Below the pieces are notes generated by a model that was not told the origin of the DNA, made no database searches, and saw only the letters and a program-made list of their open reading frames with translations. From PALSA-555 sp963731625 (GTDB lineage: Bacteria > Actinomycetota > Acidimicrobiia > IMCC26256 > PALSA-555), in the NCBI GenBank assembly GCA_963731625.1, contig CAVSWH010000001.1, positions 992,001 to 1,056,000 on the forward strand: a stretch of 64,000 nucleotides of DNA, written 5' to 3'. Shown in pieces: positions 51,625 through 60,599 of this stretch. A program made the translations under genes and the position numbers. How positions within the stretch are numbered: position 1 is the stretch's first letter; each line of letters starts with the position of its first letter.

Positions 51625-52395
51625 GTGGACGACGAGCTGCGGGTCGAGGAGCTCGCACGACGGACCGAGACGTCCGTCGACACGATCCGCTTCTACCAGA
51701 AGCGTCGCCTGCTGGCCCCGCCCCGCCGGGAGGGCCGTGTCGCCTGGTACGGGTCGGAGCACGTGGCGCGCCTCGTGCGGATCCGCGAGCTGCAGGGCCG
51801 GGGGTTCTCCCTCGCGGTGATCCGGCGGCTCCTCGACGGGGAGCTCGACGCCGTCGACGAGCCGCTCGCCGCGGCCGTGGCCGAGGCCGGGGGTGAGGAG
51901 CTGCTCACGCTCGACGAGCTCGCGGCGCGCGCCGCGGTGCCCGCCGCGCTGCTCGAGACCGCGGTGCGCGAGGGCCTGCTCGTGCCCCGCACCCGCGACG
52001 GCGATCCGCGGTTCACGGCGTCGGACGGCGCGATCGTCACGGCCGGCCTGACGCTCCTCGAGGTCGGGCTGCCGCTCCCGGCGCTCCTCGCGCTGGCGCG
52101 CCGGCATCACGACGCCACCCGTGACATCGCCGAGGAGGCCGTGCAGCTCTTCGACACGCACGTCCGCGAACCGCTGCGCGGGAGCCCCGAGACCGAAGCC
52201 GACCAGGCCGACCACCTCGTCGACGCGTTCCGGACGCTGCTCCCGGCGGTGACGACGCTCGTCGCGCACCACTTCCGCAGCGTGCTCCTCGAGGTCGCCC
52301 AGGAGCACCTCGAGTCGGTCGGCGAGCCCGCCGAGCTCGACGCGGCGCGCGCCGAGCCGGGGTGGAGCGCCGCCGACGGTCAGGGCGCGCCGTGA
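51625..52395 (+). CDS. MerR-family transcriptional regulator heading the menG-menF unit
   Basis: The 256-residue protein has a MerR winged helix at about residues 4-70: LRVEELARRTETSVDTIRFYQKRRLLAPPRREGRVAWYG and LVRIRELQGRGFSLAVIRRLLDGE. A second helix-turn-helix-like segment occurs at about 90-150 (LTLDELAARAAVPAALLETAVREGLLVPR). The C-terminal effector region is helical with no metal-binding cysteines. Its GTG at 51625 is placed by the promoter. menG starts in its stop codon, suggesting that it controls menaquinone synthesis and itself. Confidence 0.88.
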   Translation: MDDELRVEELARRTETSVDTIRFYQKRRLLAPPRREGRVAWYGSEHVARLVRIRELQGRGFSLAVIRRLLDGELDAVDEPLAAAVAEAGGEELLTLDELAARAAVPAALLETAVREGLLVPRTRDGDPRFTASDGAIVTAGLTLLEVGLPLPALLALARRHHDATRDIAEEAVQLFDTHVREPLRGSPETEADQADHLVDAFRTLLPAVTTLVAHHFRSVLLEVAQEHLESVGEPAELDAARAEPGWSAADGQGAP

Positions 52396-53096
52396 CCGCG
52401 CCGACGCCGACGTGCGACGCTGCCCGAAGGGGACGAGAAGCGTGTCGCCGTCGAGGCGATGTTCGACCGGATCGCGCCGACCTACGACCGCACGAACCGC
52501 GTCATCTCGCTCGGGCTGGACCAGCGGTGGCGCCGGCGGGCCATCGCCGCCCTCGACGCAGCCCGGGGGCGCGGATCCTGGACGTCGGCTGCGGCACGGG
52601 CGACCTGTGCCGCGAGCTGGTGCGCCACGACTTGCGCGCCGTCGGCGTCGACCGCTCGGCCGGGATGCTCGCGGCCGCGCGGGTCGACGCGCCGCTTGTG
52701 CGAGCCGACGCCGAGCGCCTCCCGTTTCCCGACGCGACGTTCGACGGGGTCATCACGGCGTTCACGCTCCGCAACGTCGTCGAGCTCGACGCGATGCTGC
52801 GCGAGTGCGTCCGCGTGCTCGTCCCGGACGGCCGGTTCGTCGCCCTCGAGACGGCGGTGCCGGAGCGGCTCGTGTGGCGCGTCGGGAACGCCGTGTGGTT
52901 CCGAGGTGTCGTCCCGCTGCTCGGTCGGGTGCTGGCCCGGGACGCCGACGCCTACCGGTACCTGCCCCGCTCCACCGCCTACCTCCCGCCGAGCGCGGCG
53001 CTCACGGCGAGCCTCGAGGACCTCGGGCTCGTCGACGTGCGCCACGAGACGATGACGGGCGGGTCCGTGCAGCTGCTCGCCGGGGTCCGGCGATGA
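52392..53096 (+). CDS. menG: Demethylmenaquinone methyltransferase MenG (UbiE-type), with apparent frameshifts
   Basis: Joined across frames, the protein reads LPEGDEKR, MFDRIAPTYDRTNRVISLGL, ARILDVGCGTGDLCREL (SAM-binding), TAFTLRNV and YLPRSTAYLP, the UbiE/MenG pattern. At five G (52565-52569) one extra G would restore the frame between LDAARG and ARILDVG. A second shift near 52412 would join LPEGDEKR to a GTG at 52392 that overlaps the merR stop. If the second shift is not real, the start is undetermined. MenG performs the last methylation of menaquinone. Its stop overlaps the menF start. Confidence 0.83.
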   Translation: MTAPTPTCDAARRGREACRRRGDVRPDRADLRPHEPRHLARAGPAVAPAGHRRPRRSPGARILDVGCGTGDLCRELVRHDLRAVGVDRSAGMLAAARVDAPLVRADAERLPFPDATFDGVITAFTLRNVVELDAMLRECVRVLVPDGRFVALETAVPERLVWRVGNAVWFRGVVPLLGRVLARDADAYRYLPRSTAYLPPSAALTASLEDLGLVDVRHETMTGGSVQLLAGVRR

Positions 53097-54277
53097 CGTC
53101 GCTCGCCACGGCACGCCCGCAGCTCGCGGCGGTGACCCGCCCCATCGCCGAGCACCCCGACCTGCTCGAGGAGCGCGACGACGACGGGTTCGCGTGGCTG
53201 CGCGACGGCGCCGGGATCGTCACGGCGGGCGTCGCGGCCCGCGTCCCGGTCGAGGACGCCGACACCGTGCTCGCCGAGATCGAATCGGACAACCCGCTCG
53301 GCTGGTCGGGCACCGGCCCGCTCGCCGTCGGCGCGCTCCCCTTCGATCGCACGCACGCCGCCGAGCTCGTCATCCCGAGCACGGTGATCGGCCGCCGCGC
53401 CGACGGTCGCTGCTGGGTCACCGAGGTCGGCGACCCTCCGGCCCGCCTCCACGTCTCGGCGACGACCGCCACGCCGTCGAGATGGACCGTCACCCCCGAC
53501 ACCGACCGCGACGGATGGCGCCACATGGTCGACGTCGCGCTCGACGCGATCGGTCGTGACGAGCTGACGAAGGTCGTGCTCGCCCGGTCCGTCGTCGTCG
53601 AGACCGACACGGCCCCGTCGGTCACCGACGTGCTCACGCACCTTCGGGCCCGCCAGCCCGGCTGCTTCCTGTATCACGCCGACGGGCTCGTCGGCGCGAC
53701 CCCCGAGCTGCTGGTCCGCCGCGTGGGGCGGCACGTCGACTCGTGCCCGCTCGCTGGCACGGCGCCCCTCGGGCCCGACGCGGCGGCGCGGCTGCGTGCG
53801 TCGGCGAAGGACGCGTGGGAGCACCGACTCGTCGTGGATGACGTCGTCGCCGCGCTGGACCCGGTGTGCGAGATGCTCGCCGTCCCCGCCGAGACCTCGC
53901 TCACGACGCTCGCGTCCGTGCTGCACCTCGCCACGCCGGTGCACGGCACGCTCCGCGCGCCCGCCGCGTCCGCGCTGACGCTGGCCCGTGCCCTCCATCC
54001 GACGGCCGCCGTCGCCGGGACCCCCCGTGACGCCGCCACGCGGCTGCTCACCGAGCTCGAGGCGACCCCGCGGGGCCGCTACGCCGGGCCGGTCGGGTGG
54101 GTCGACGCCCGCGGCGACGGCGAGTGGGCCGTGGCGCTCCGCGGCGCGCAGCTCGACGGGTGCCGCGCCGTGCTGCACGCCGGGGCCGGAATCGTCGCCG
54201 GCTCGCGTCCCGACGCGGAGTGGGACGAGACCCGGGCGAAGCTCGAGCCCATGCTCGGCGCCCTCATCCGGCCCTGA
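53093..54277 (+). CDS. menF: Isochorismate synthase MenF
   Basis: The 394-residue chorismate-binding enzyme converts chorismate to isochorismate, the first menaquinone step. It shows ELTKVVLARSV, FLYHADGLVGATPELLVR, PLAGTAPLG, HRLVVDDV, LHPTAAVAGTP and GRYAGPVGWVDARGDGEWAVALRGA with AGAGIVAGS near the end. The ATG overlaps the menG stop. Its last bases overlap the convergent glycosyltransferase gene by 14 bp. It belongs to the merR-menG-menF unit. Confidence 0.94.
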   Translation: MTSLATARPQLAAVTRPIAEHPDLLEERDDDGFAWLRDGAGIVTAGVAARVPVEDADTVLAEIESDNPLGWSGTGPLAVGALPFDRTHAAELVIPSTVIGRRADGRCWVTEVGDPPARLHVSATTATPSRWTVTPDTDRDGWRHMVDVALDAIGRDELTKVVLARSVVVETDTAPSVTDVLTHLRARQPGCFLYHADGLVGATPELLVRRVGRHVDSCPLAGTAPLGPDAAARLRASAKDAWEHRLVVDDVVAALDPVCEMLAVPAETSLTTLASVLHLATPVHGTLRAPAASALTLARALHPTAAVAGTPRDAATRLLTELEATPRGRYAGPVGWVDARGDGEWAVALRGAQLDGCRAVLHAGAGIVAGSRPDAEWDETRAKLEPMLGALIRP

Positions 54278-55415
54278 AGCCGGCCCCGGCCGGTGCGGCA
54301 AGCCCGGCCATCACCTCGTCGGCGGTCGGGAACGAGGCCATCTCCGCCGCGAGGCGTCGCGCCGCGTCCCGATACGAGTCGTCGGCGAGGACCAGCCGGA
54401 TCAGCTCGGCGAGGCGCCGGGGCGGCGGCGCCATCCCGCGGCGCGCGGCCCGGCGGTGGGAGCCCGGCACCCGCGGCCGCGACCCGGCGGCCGTTCTCGA
54501 CCTGGTCGCCGAACGCCGGGACCACGACGAGCGGCACCCCGGCGGCGAGCGCCCCGAACAGCGTGCCGGAGCCGCCGTGGCACACGACGAGGCGGGCGTG
54601 GTGGAGCACGTCGGCCTGGTCGACCCAGGCCTCGACGTGGACGTTCGCCGGGATATCGCCGAGCGCGGCCGGATCGAGGCGGCGCCCACGGTGAGCAGGA
54701 CGCGAACATCGAGGCCCGCCACGGCGTCGAGGAGGGTGCGGTACCGGGTGGCCGCGGTGGACAGGCGGCCGATCACGGTGCCGAGCGTCACGTAGACGAG
54801 CGGCGCCTCGGAGCCGCCCCACCAGTCCCCGAGGGGCGGCCGGCGGGCCACGGGGCTCACGGAACCGGACCGTCGTCGGGAACGGTGACGGGTCGAGCGC
54901 GAAGGGAAGCGCGTGAGGTACGGGGCGGCGTGCAGCGCCTCCACGACGCCCGCCTCGACCGGCTCGAGCGCCGGTGCCGCCACGGCGATCGAGCCCGCCT
55001 CGACCTGTGCGAGCGAGATGGCCACCTGCGCCATCGGCACGCCACGCCGACAGGCCACGATCGCGGACGCGTACTCGGCCGGGTCGCGCAGGATGACGTC
55101 GGGCCGCCAGGTAGCGCAGAGCGCACTCATCGCGGGCAGCATCGCGGTCGCGAGGCGACCGAACAGCTCGCCGTTGCCGAGGCGCGCCGCCTCGGGTGCC
55201 TCGACGACGGGCAGGCGCTCGCGGATCGGCGCGATCTCCGCTTCGGGCGGCTCGCCGCCCGGCTCGACGGAACCCTGCGTCGGTGACGAGGCGCGAAGCC
55301 CCGGCGGCCCGACGACGACGACCTCGGCCCCCCGCCGCCGTGCGGCGTCGAGGACCGGCACGAGAGGGTGCAGGTGGCCGGCGCCACCGAGCGAGCACGC
55401 GCCGAGCACCCGCAT
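54264..55415 (-). CDS. Macrolide-type (UGT/MGT, GT1) glycosyltransferase with four apparent frameshifts
   Basis: Pieces of a GT1 enzyme lie in two frames. MRVLGACSLGGAGHLHPLVPVLDAARRRGAEVVVV and LVYVTLGTVIGRL are in one. FALDPSPFPTTVRFREP and VHVEAWVDQADVLHHARLVVCHGGSGTLFGALAAGVPLVVVPAFGDQ are in the other; the latter is the donor-binding signature. Shifts are needed near 54905, 54853, 54685 and 54440 in plus-minus pairs. At the first two, a G run is one base short and one base long. No stop interrupts the joined protein, so assembly error is likelier than decay. The acceptor is unknown. Confidence 0.72.
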   Translation of the reverse strand: MRVLGACSLGGAGHLHPLVPVLDAARRRGAEVVVVGPPGLRASSPTQGSVEPGGEPPEAEIAPIRERLPVVEAPEAARLGNGELFGRLATAMLPAMSALCATWRPDVILRDPAEYASAIVACRRGVPMAQVAISLAQVEAGSIAVAAPALEPVEAGVVEALHAAPYLTRFPSRSTRHRSRRRSGSVSPVARRPPLGDWWGGSEAPLVYVTLGTVIGRLSTAATRYRTLLDAVAGLDVRVLLTVGAASIRPRSAISRRTSTSRPGSTRPTCSTTPASSCATAAPARCSGRSPPGCRSSWSRRSATRSRTAAGSRPRVPGSHRRAARRGMAPPPRRLAELIRLVLADDSYRDAARRLAAEMASFPTADEVMAGLAAPAGAGFRAG

Positions 55416-55648
55416 GGCTCGGCGAGGCTACCGGGCAGGTCGGGTCCCGGCGACCAGGACGGGGCGGCCCGCGGCTGGTCGGGAGGTCGTGCGGATGGGG
55501 TGCACCCCGACGCCGCGGCCCGGGCATCGATCGTGGGGGCCGACGGCGAGCGGACCCACGACCGCAGCTACCGACGCGACGGACCTGTTCGTAGACTGTC
55601 GGGCCTGCCGCGCACGAGCGTCCGGTTGCGCTGCCCGAGGAGTCCAGG

Positions 55649-56415
55649 ATGGACAACGCCAACCCCTTGACGTCCTTCAAGATCGGATTTTGGACGACGT
55701 GCTGCCGGCTGATTCCGTGATCGTGTTCGGCGACATCTACATCGTCGAGGGCGTCTACGCGGAGTACTGCTTGGGGTCAGCGAAGCACGTCACCCTCATT
55801 GACGCGATCGAGACCCCCGGCTGGCAAGAGCGCCGACTCTCGAACCTTGCGCTGGACTACTACAAGGGCGACTTCTCGGACCCGTTCTTCATGCAGAAGA
55901 TCCCGAAGGGCTTCGACGTCGGGGTGGCGTACGACGCGCTGCTGCATCAGCCCGCGCTGCTGCAGAGCTTGCACCTCATGCTGGAGCGGGTCGGCGACAA
56001 GTTCGCCGTGGTCCAACCCATGCTCGACGAGCTCGAGGTCCCGAACACCCTGGTCTATCTGCCCGGGAACCCCGATCCGAAGATGCACCCCGTGCCGCAG
56101 GGGGACTCGCAGTTCCCGGGCTTCGACCCGCAGGAGGTCAACCCCGCGCACTGGATCTGGGGGATGACCCCGTCGTTCTTCTCCTCTGCGGTCGAGGGGG
56201 AGGGCTTCCGCGTCACCAGCCAGCGGACGTTGAGCCGGTTCCCGGACAACCCGCGATGGCTGTGGTGGGGATGCGTCGCGACGCGCGTCAGCGACACCCC
56301 GCCGGGACACTGGAGCGAGTTCCGTTTCCCCACCGTGTTCGCGGACCCGACCGGCAACCCGCTGGACGCCGACGCGTCGCGGCCGGACGGGGATCGCGCC
56401 CCGACGGCGCGCTGA
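55649..56415 (+). CDS. Uncharacterised class I methyltransferase-like protein, one apparent frameshift
   Basis: The ATG at 55649 follows GAGGAG and reads MDNANPLTSFK; the long frame to 56415 is offset by one base from 55681. Adding one G there gives FKDRILDDVLPADSVIVFGDIYIVEGVY, a normal protein of about 255 residues. VIVFGDIYIVEG followed by HVTLIDA looks like the first SAM-binding strands of a Rossmann methyltransferase, but GxGxG is missing. Trp, Phe and Pro are frequent, and the codons are less GC-biased than those of neighbours. I do not recognise the family. The 233 bp upstream hold no gene. Confidence 0.6.
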
Positions 56416-56444
56416 CCCATCCCGCGGCGCCGAACGCGCCCGAT

Positions 56445-58193
56445 TCAGGCTCCGCTGCGCGGCGGGTCCTCGAGTGCGTCCGCGACGGCGGACCAGACCT
56501 CCTCGTGGCGCGCCACGTTGGCCGCGCGGTCGGTGCGGACTCGCACGACGGAGACACCACCGGCGGCGAGCGCCGCCGTGAGCGCCGGCCCGAGCGCGGA
56601 CGCCTTCTCGACCTCGGTCACCGGGACGTCGTGCGCCGCCGCGACGCCGGCGAGGTCCGTCCCAGGCGGCGTCGCGAGCACCTGCTCGAACGGCTCCGGG
56701 GCCACCCGCTGCGCGTACGGCAGGAAGGAGAAGATCCCGCCGCCGTCGTTGTCGACGACGACGAACACGGCGTCGAGGTCGCGGTCGCTCACGCCGAGGA
56801 GCGCGTTCGCGTCGTGGAGGAACGAGAGGTCGCCGGTGAGCCCGACGGTCGGGCCCCGGGTGACGGCCGCGACGCCGAGGGTGGTGGAACCGAACCCGTC
56901 GATGCCGTTGACACCGCGGTTCGCGACGAACCGCACGTCCGCGCGGGGCTCGGCGAAGGTCTCGAGGTCGCGGACCGGCATGCTCGACGCGACCACGAGG
57001 GTCGCGCCGCTCGGCAGCGCCGCGACGACGTCGCGCGCGATCCGCCCCTCGAAGGGCTCCTCGCTCCCCGCGAGCTGCTCGGCCATCGCACGCCGCGCGC
57101 GACGGTCGGCGTCGAGCCAGCCGTCCAGCCACGTCGTGTCGGTCGGTGCGTCCAGCGCGTCGGCGAGCGACGCGAGCAGCGGGCCGGGATCGACGGGCAG
57201 TCGGCGCGTCGCGGTGTGGGTCGGGTCGAGCCAGCGTCCGTCGGGGTCGACGAGCCACGAGTCCGACGCGCCCGCGAGCCATGCCCCGGTCGCCGCGCTG
57301 GTCGGCGCGGCACCGAGCCGGAGCACGAGGTCGGGCGCGTGCGTCGACGCGAAGGCTGCGGTGCGGAGGAGCGCGTCGGCGCTGGCGCACGCGAGCGGTC
57401 CCACCCGCAGACCGGACAGCGGGTCCGCGAGGATCGGCCAGCCGGCGCGTGCGGCGAATCGGGAGACGGTGGCCGCGTCGGCGTCGGCGCCCCAGCCGGC
57501 GACCACGACGCCGCGCGCCGCGTGGCGCACGGCGCCGGCGAGGTCGGCGATCGCCGCCGCGTCGAGGCGGCGCTCGGCCGGGACCGACACGGTCCACGGC
57601 GCGCCGTCGGCTCGCCCGGGCGCGTCGACGAGGGGCGCGCCGGTCGGGGCGAGCGGGTCGCGGAACGCGAGGTTCAGGTGGACGGGGCCCGCGGGCGGCC
57701 CGAGCGCCGCGGCGGCGGCACGGGCGGCGAGCGCGCGCCACCACGCACCCGCCCCGGGGCGGTCGGCGGGGGCGTCGACGTCGCAAGACCAGCGCACGGC
57801 GCCGCGGTAGAGGCCAACCTGGTCGATGGTCTGGCCGGCGCCGGTGTCGCGCAGCTCCGGCGGCCGGTCGGCGGTGCAGACGAGCAGCGGGACGCCGCCG
57901 TGCCAGGCCTCGAGGACGGCCGGATGGAGGTGCGCCGTCGCCGTACCCGAGGTGCAGCACACGACGACCGGGCGCCCCGATCCGCGGGCGGCGCCGAGGG
58001 CGAAGAAGCCGGCCGAGCGCTCGTCGAGGTGCGGATGGACGCGAATCCGCGGGTCGGCGGCGAGGGCCAGCGTCAGCGGGGCGTTCCGGGAGCCGGGGGC
58101 GACGCAGGCGTCGGTGACGCCCGCCCGCGCCCATTCGTCGACGAGGGCTCCGGCGAATGCGGTGTTGGCGTCAGGGCTCATGGAAGGATCCAT
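56445..58193 (-). CDS. menD: SEPHCHC synthase MenD
   Basis: The 582-residue thiamine-diphosphate enzyme joins 2-oxoglutarate and isochorismate. VAPGSRNAPL, HLDERSAGFFALGAA (catalytic Glu), VVVCCTSGTATAHLHPAVLEA and DRPPELRDTGAGQTIDQ are N-terminal motifs. ANRGVNGIDGFGSTTLG and VFVVVDNDGGGIFSFLP form the ThDP-binding domain. The start is ATG 58193, or ATG 58181 without the first four residues. It is divergent from menH with almost no gap. Confidence 0.96.
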   Translation of the reverse strand: MDPSMSPDANTAFAGALVDEWARAGVTDACVAPGSRNAPLTLALAADPRIRVHPHLDERSAGFFALGAARGSGRPVVVCCTSGTATAHLHPAVLEAWHGGVPLLVCTADRPPELRDTGAGQTIDQVGLYRGAVRWSCDVDAPADRPGAGAWWRALAARAAAAALGPPAGPVHLNLAFRDPLAPTGAPLVDAPGRADGAPWTVSVPAERRLDAAAIADLAGAVRHAARGVVVAGWGADADAATVSRFAARAGWPILADPLSGLRVGPLACASADALLRTAAFASTHAPDLVLRLGAAPTSAATGAWLAGASDSWLVDPDGRWLDPTHTATRRLPVDPGPLLASLADALDAPTDTTWLDGWLDADRRARRAMAEQLAGSEEPFEGRIARDVVAALPSGATLVVASSMPVRDLETFAEPRADVRFVANRGVNGIDGFGSTTLGVAAVTRGPTVGLTGDLSFLHDANALLGVSDRDLDAVFVVVDNDGGGIFSFLPYAQRVAPEPFEQVLATPPGTDLAGVAAAHDVPVTEVEKASALGPALTAALAAGGVSVVRVRTDRAANVARHEEVWSAVADALEDPPRSGA

Positions 58194-58195
58194 CG

Positions 58196-58903
58196 GTGCG
58201 GCTACGCCTCGTGCCCGGGTTCACACTCACCGCGCGCTCCTGGGAGCCGGTCGAGCACGCCCTGCCCCGCGACTGGGACATCCAGACGATCGAGGTCCCC
58301 GACGGGCTCGACTTCGAGGCGACGGCTGACGCGGTCGCCCACCGCGGCGGCCAGGGCGTCTGGGTCGGCTACTCGATGGGTGCGCGGCTGTGCCTGCGCC
58401 TCACGCTCGACAACCCGGCGCTCGTGGACGCGCTCGTGCTGGTGAGCGGCTCGCCGGGGATCCGGGAGCCGGGACCGCGCGAGGCACGCCAGGCGGCGGA
58501 CGAGCGGCGGGCCCAGGAGCTCGAGCGGGACGGCCTCGAGCTGTTCCTCGAGCGCTGGCTGGACCAGCGGCTCTTCGAGACGCTCCCGCGTGAGAAGGCG
58601 ATGCTCGAGGAGCGGCGGCGACGCAACAACGTCCCGCGGGTGGCGCACCAGCTCCGGGCGCTCGGGCAAGGGGTGCAGGTGCCGCTGTGGGACCGGCTGC
58701 GCGAGCTGACCGTCCCGGTCCTGCTCATCGTCGGCGGCTACGACCGCGCGTACTCGGAGATGGCGCGACAGATGGCGGACGCGATCGGCGCCCACGCGGC
58801 CGTCGAGATCGTCCCGAAGGCGGGCCACGCGGTGCAGCTCGAGCAGCCCGAGGAGGTCGCTCACCGCATCGCCGCCTGGGTGTCGGGGCTCGAGACGGCG
58901 TAG
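58196..58903 (+). CDS. menH: SHCHC synthase-type alpha/beta hydrolase MenH
   Basis: The 235-residue alpha/beta hydrolase has LVPGFTLTARSWEPV at the oxyanion region, nucleophile elbow VGYSMGARL, and the acid/base residues in GGYDRAYSEMA and KAGHAVQLEQPEEVA. MenH removes pyruvate from SEPHCHC. The GTG at 58196 has GAAGGA 8 bp upstream. The assignment rests on position between menD and menC as well as on fold. The last 43 bp overlap the convergent menC. Confidence 0.88.
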   Translation: MRLRLVPGFTLTARSWEPVEHALPRDWDIQTIEVPDGLDFEATADAVAHRGGQGVWVGYSMGARLCLRLTLDNPALVDALVLVSGSPGIREPGPREARQAADERRAQELERDGLELFLERWLDQRLFETLPREKAMLEERRRRNNVPRVAHQLRALGQGVQVPLWDRLRELTVPVLLIVGGYDRAYSEMARQMADAIGAHAAVEIVPKAGHAVQLEQPEEVAHRIAAWVSGLETA

Positions 58904-59721
58904 CGGGCGAGCAGCGCCGGGTCGGGCGTCACCGACCGGACGGTCAGCGTCCCGTGCTCGGGCACGAGCGGCGTCCCGGTCACGTCGTGGGCGCGCTGCG
59001 CCGCGGTGGCCAGCCCGCACGCGTACGGGAGCGCGGGCAGCATCGCGGCGAGCGCGAGCCCGGCGGCAAGGCCGACCGACGTCTCGTGCATCGAGCTGGG
59101 GATGCCGGGCACGCCGGCGGCGTCGACCAGTGCCGCCGCGGCGCGCACCCCACCTGCAGGCTGCACCTTCACCACCAGGGCGTCGGCGGCGTCGAGCGCC
59201 CGTAGCCTCCGCGCGTCGTCGAGGCCGCGGACGCACTCGTCGGCGGCGAGCGGCACGGCGACGTTCCGGCGGAGGCGGGCCAGCTCGTCGAGGCGGGCCA
59301 CGGGCTGCTCGACGAGCTCGAGGTCGTAGCGCGCGAGGCGAGCGATGGCGCGCGCCGCGGTGTCGAGGTCCCACGCGCCGTTCGCGTCGACGCGCAGCGC
59401 GACGCGGGGACCGATCGCGTCGCGGACGGCCGCGACGAGCTCGACGCCGTCGCCCGGGCCGACCTTCACTTTGACGGCCGGGTAGCCGGCGAGGTCGTCG
59501 GGGTCGACCGTCGGGCCGGTGACGAGGGCGTTGACCGCGACGACCGTGCGGACCGGGGCGGGCCACCCGACGAGTGCCGCCTCCTCCGCCGCGCGCCACG
59601 CGACGTCGGGGTCGCAGGGATAGCCGGGCAGCGGCGACCACTCGCCCCAGCCGGCCGGGCCCTCGAGCAGACAGACGGGCCGCCCGTCGATGACGAGGTG
59701 GTGGGCGCGCGCGTTCACCAC
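58861..59721 (-). CDS. menC: o-Succinylbenzoate synthase MenC
   Basis: The 286-residue enolase-superfamily protein dehydrates SHCHC. Catalytic and metal motifs are YPAVKVKVG (Lys), RVDANGAWD (Asp), LVEQP (Glu), LAADECVR (Asp-Glu) and VVKVQPAGG (Lys). The N-terminal capping region is shorter than in the usual 310-330-residue proteins. It overlaps menA by 7 bp upstream and the convergent menH by 43 bp downstream. Confidence 0.92.
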   Translation of the reverse strand: MVNARAHHLVIDGRPVCLLEGPAGWGEWSPLPGYPCDPDVAWRAAEEAALVGWPAPVRTVVAVNALVTGPTVDPDDLAGYPAVKVKVGPGDGVELVAAVRDAIGPRVALRVDANGAWDLDTAARAIARLARYDLELVEQPVARLDELARLRRNVAVPLAADECVRGLDDARRLRALDAADALVVKVQPAGGVRAAAALVDAAGVPGIPSSMHETSVGLAAGLALAAMLPALPYACGLATAAQRAHDVTGTPLVPEHGTLTVRSVTPDPALLARYAVSSPDTQAAMR

Positions 59722-60599
59722 ACCAGGATCCCGATGGCGACGAGCGCGGCGACGACGAGCTCGAGGCGGACGAGGCCGACGAGCGCGGGGATGAGCGCGG
59801 GGCCGGTGCGCCCGCCGAGGATCGCCCGCGCCGGCGGGACGGCGACGGGCAGCGCAGCGAGGCCGAGCAGGGCACCGGCGTGGATCGTCCCGAGCGCGAC
59901 GACGGCGGCGAACGCGGCGGCGACGAGCCCGACGCAGAGCAGCCGGGCGGGCCGGTCACCGAGTCGCACGGCGAGTGTGCGCTTGCCGGCCGCCGCGTCG
60001 CCGACGCGGTCGCGGACGTTGTTCACCGCGAGCACCGCCGCGGCGAGCAGGCCGCACACCGCCGACGCCCACCACGCGCCGGCCGTCAGGGCCCCCTGCT
60101 GCACGTACGCCGACCCGGCGGTGGCGGCGAAGCCGAAGAAGACGAGGACCATGAGCTCGCCGAGTCCGAGATACCCGTAGGGCTTGGGGCCGCCGGTGTA
60201 GAGCACGGCGGCGCCGAGCGCGGCCACGCCGACGAGCAGCAGCCACGGGTCGACGAGCAGCGAGAGCACGAGCCCGGCGACCGCGGCGACGGCGAAGGCG
60301 ATCGCCGCGGCGCGACGCACCGCGGCGGGGGACACGGCGCCGCTCGCCGTCAGGCGCCGGGGCCCGACCCGGTCGGCGTCGGTGCCGCGCACCCCGTCGG
60401 AGTAGTCGTTCGCGTAGTTGGCGCCGACCTGGATCGCGACGGCGACCACGAGCGCCAGCGCGGCGCGACCGACGAGCACGTCGTGTCCGGCCGCGCCCAC
60501 CGCGGTGCCGACGACGACGGGCGCGATCCCCGCGCCGAGGGTGCGTGGGCGCGCGCCCGCGACCCAGTCGCGCGCGCGCACCGGGGCGGCCGGCGTCAC
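59715..60599 (-). CDS. menA: 1,4-Dihydroxy-2-naphthoate polyprenyltransferase MenA
   Basis: The 294-residue UbiA-family membrane enzyme attaches the prenyl tail to dihydroxynaphthoate. Asp-rich motifs are NYANDYSDGVRGTDADRVGPRRL near residue 55 and NNVRDRVGDAAAGKRTLAVRLG near 185, separated and followed by eight or nine helices. The GTG start at 60599 overlaps the menB stop by 4 bp. It is the middle gene of menB-menA-menC. Confidence 0.95.
   Translation of the reverse strand: MTPAAPVRARDWVAGARPRTLGAGIAPVVVGTAVGAAGHDVLVGRAALALVVAVAIQVGANYANDYSDGVRGTDADRVGPRRLTASGAVSPAAVRRAAAIAFAVAAVAGLVLSLLVDPWLLLVGVAALGAAVLYTGGPKPYGYLGLGELMVLVFFGFAATAGSAYVQQGALTAGAWWASAVCGLLAAAVLAVNNVRDRVGDAAAGKRTLAVRLGDRPARLLCVGLVAAAFAAVVALGTIHAGALLGLAALPVAVPPARAILGGRTGPALIPALVGLVRLELVVAALVAIGILVW

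Noticed and set aside
54264..55415. Calling the GT1 glycosyltransferase a pseudogene
   Set aside because: Four shifts come as compensating pairs, two at homopolymers, and no in-frame stop is present; error is the simpler explanation until reads are checked.
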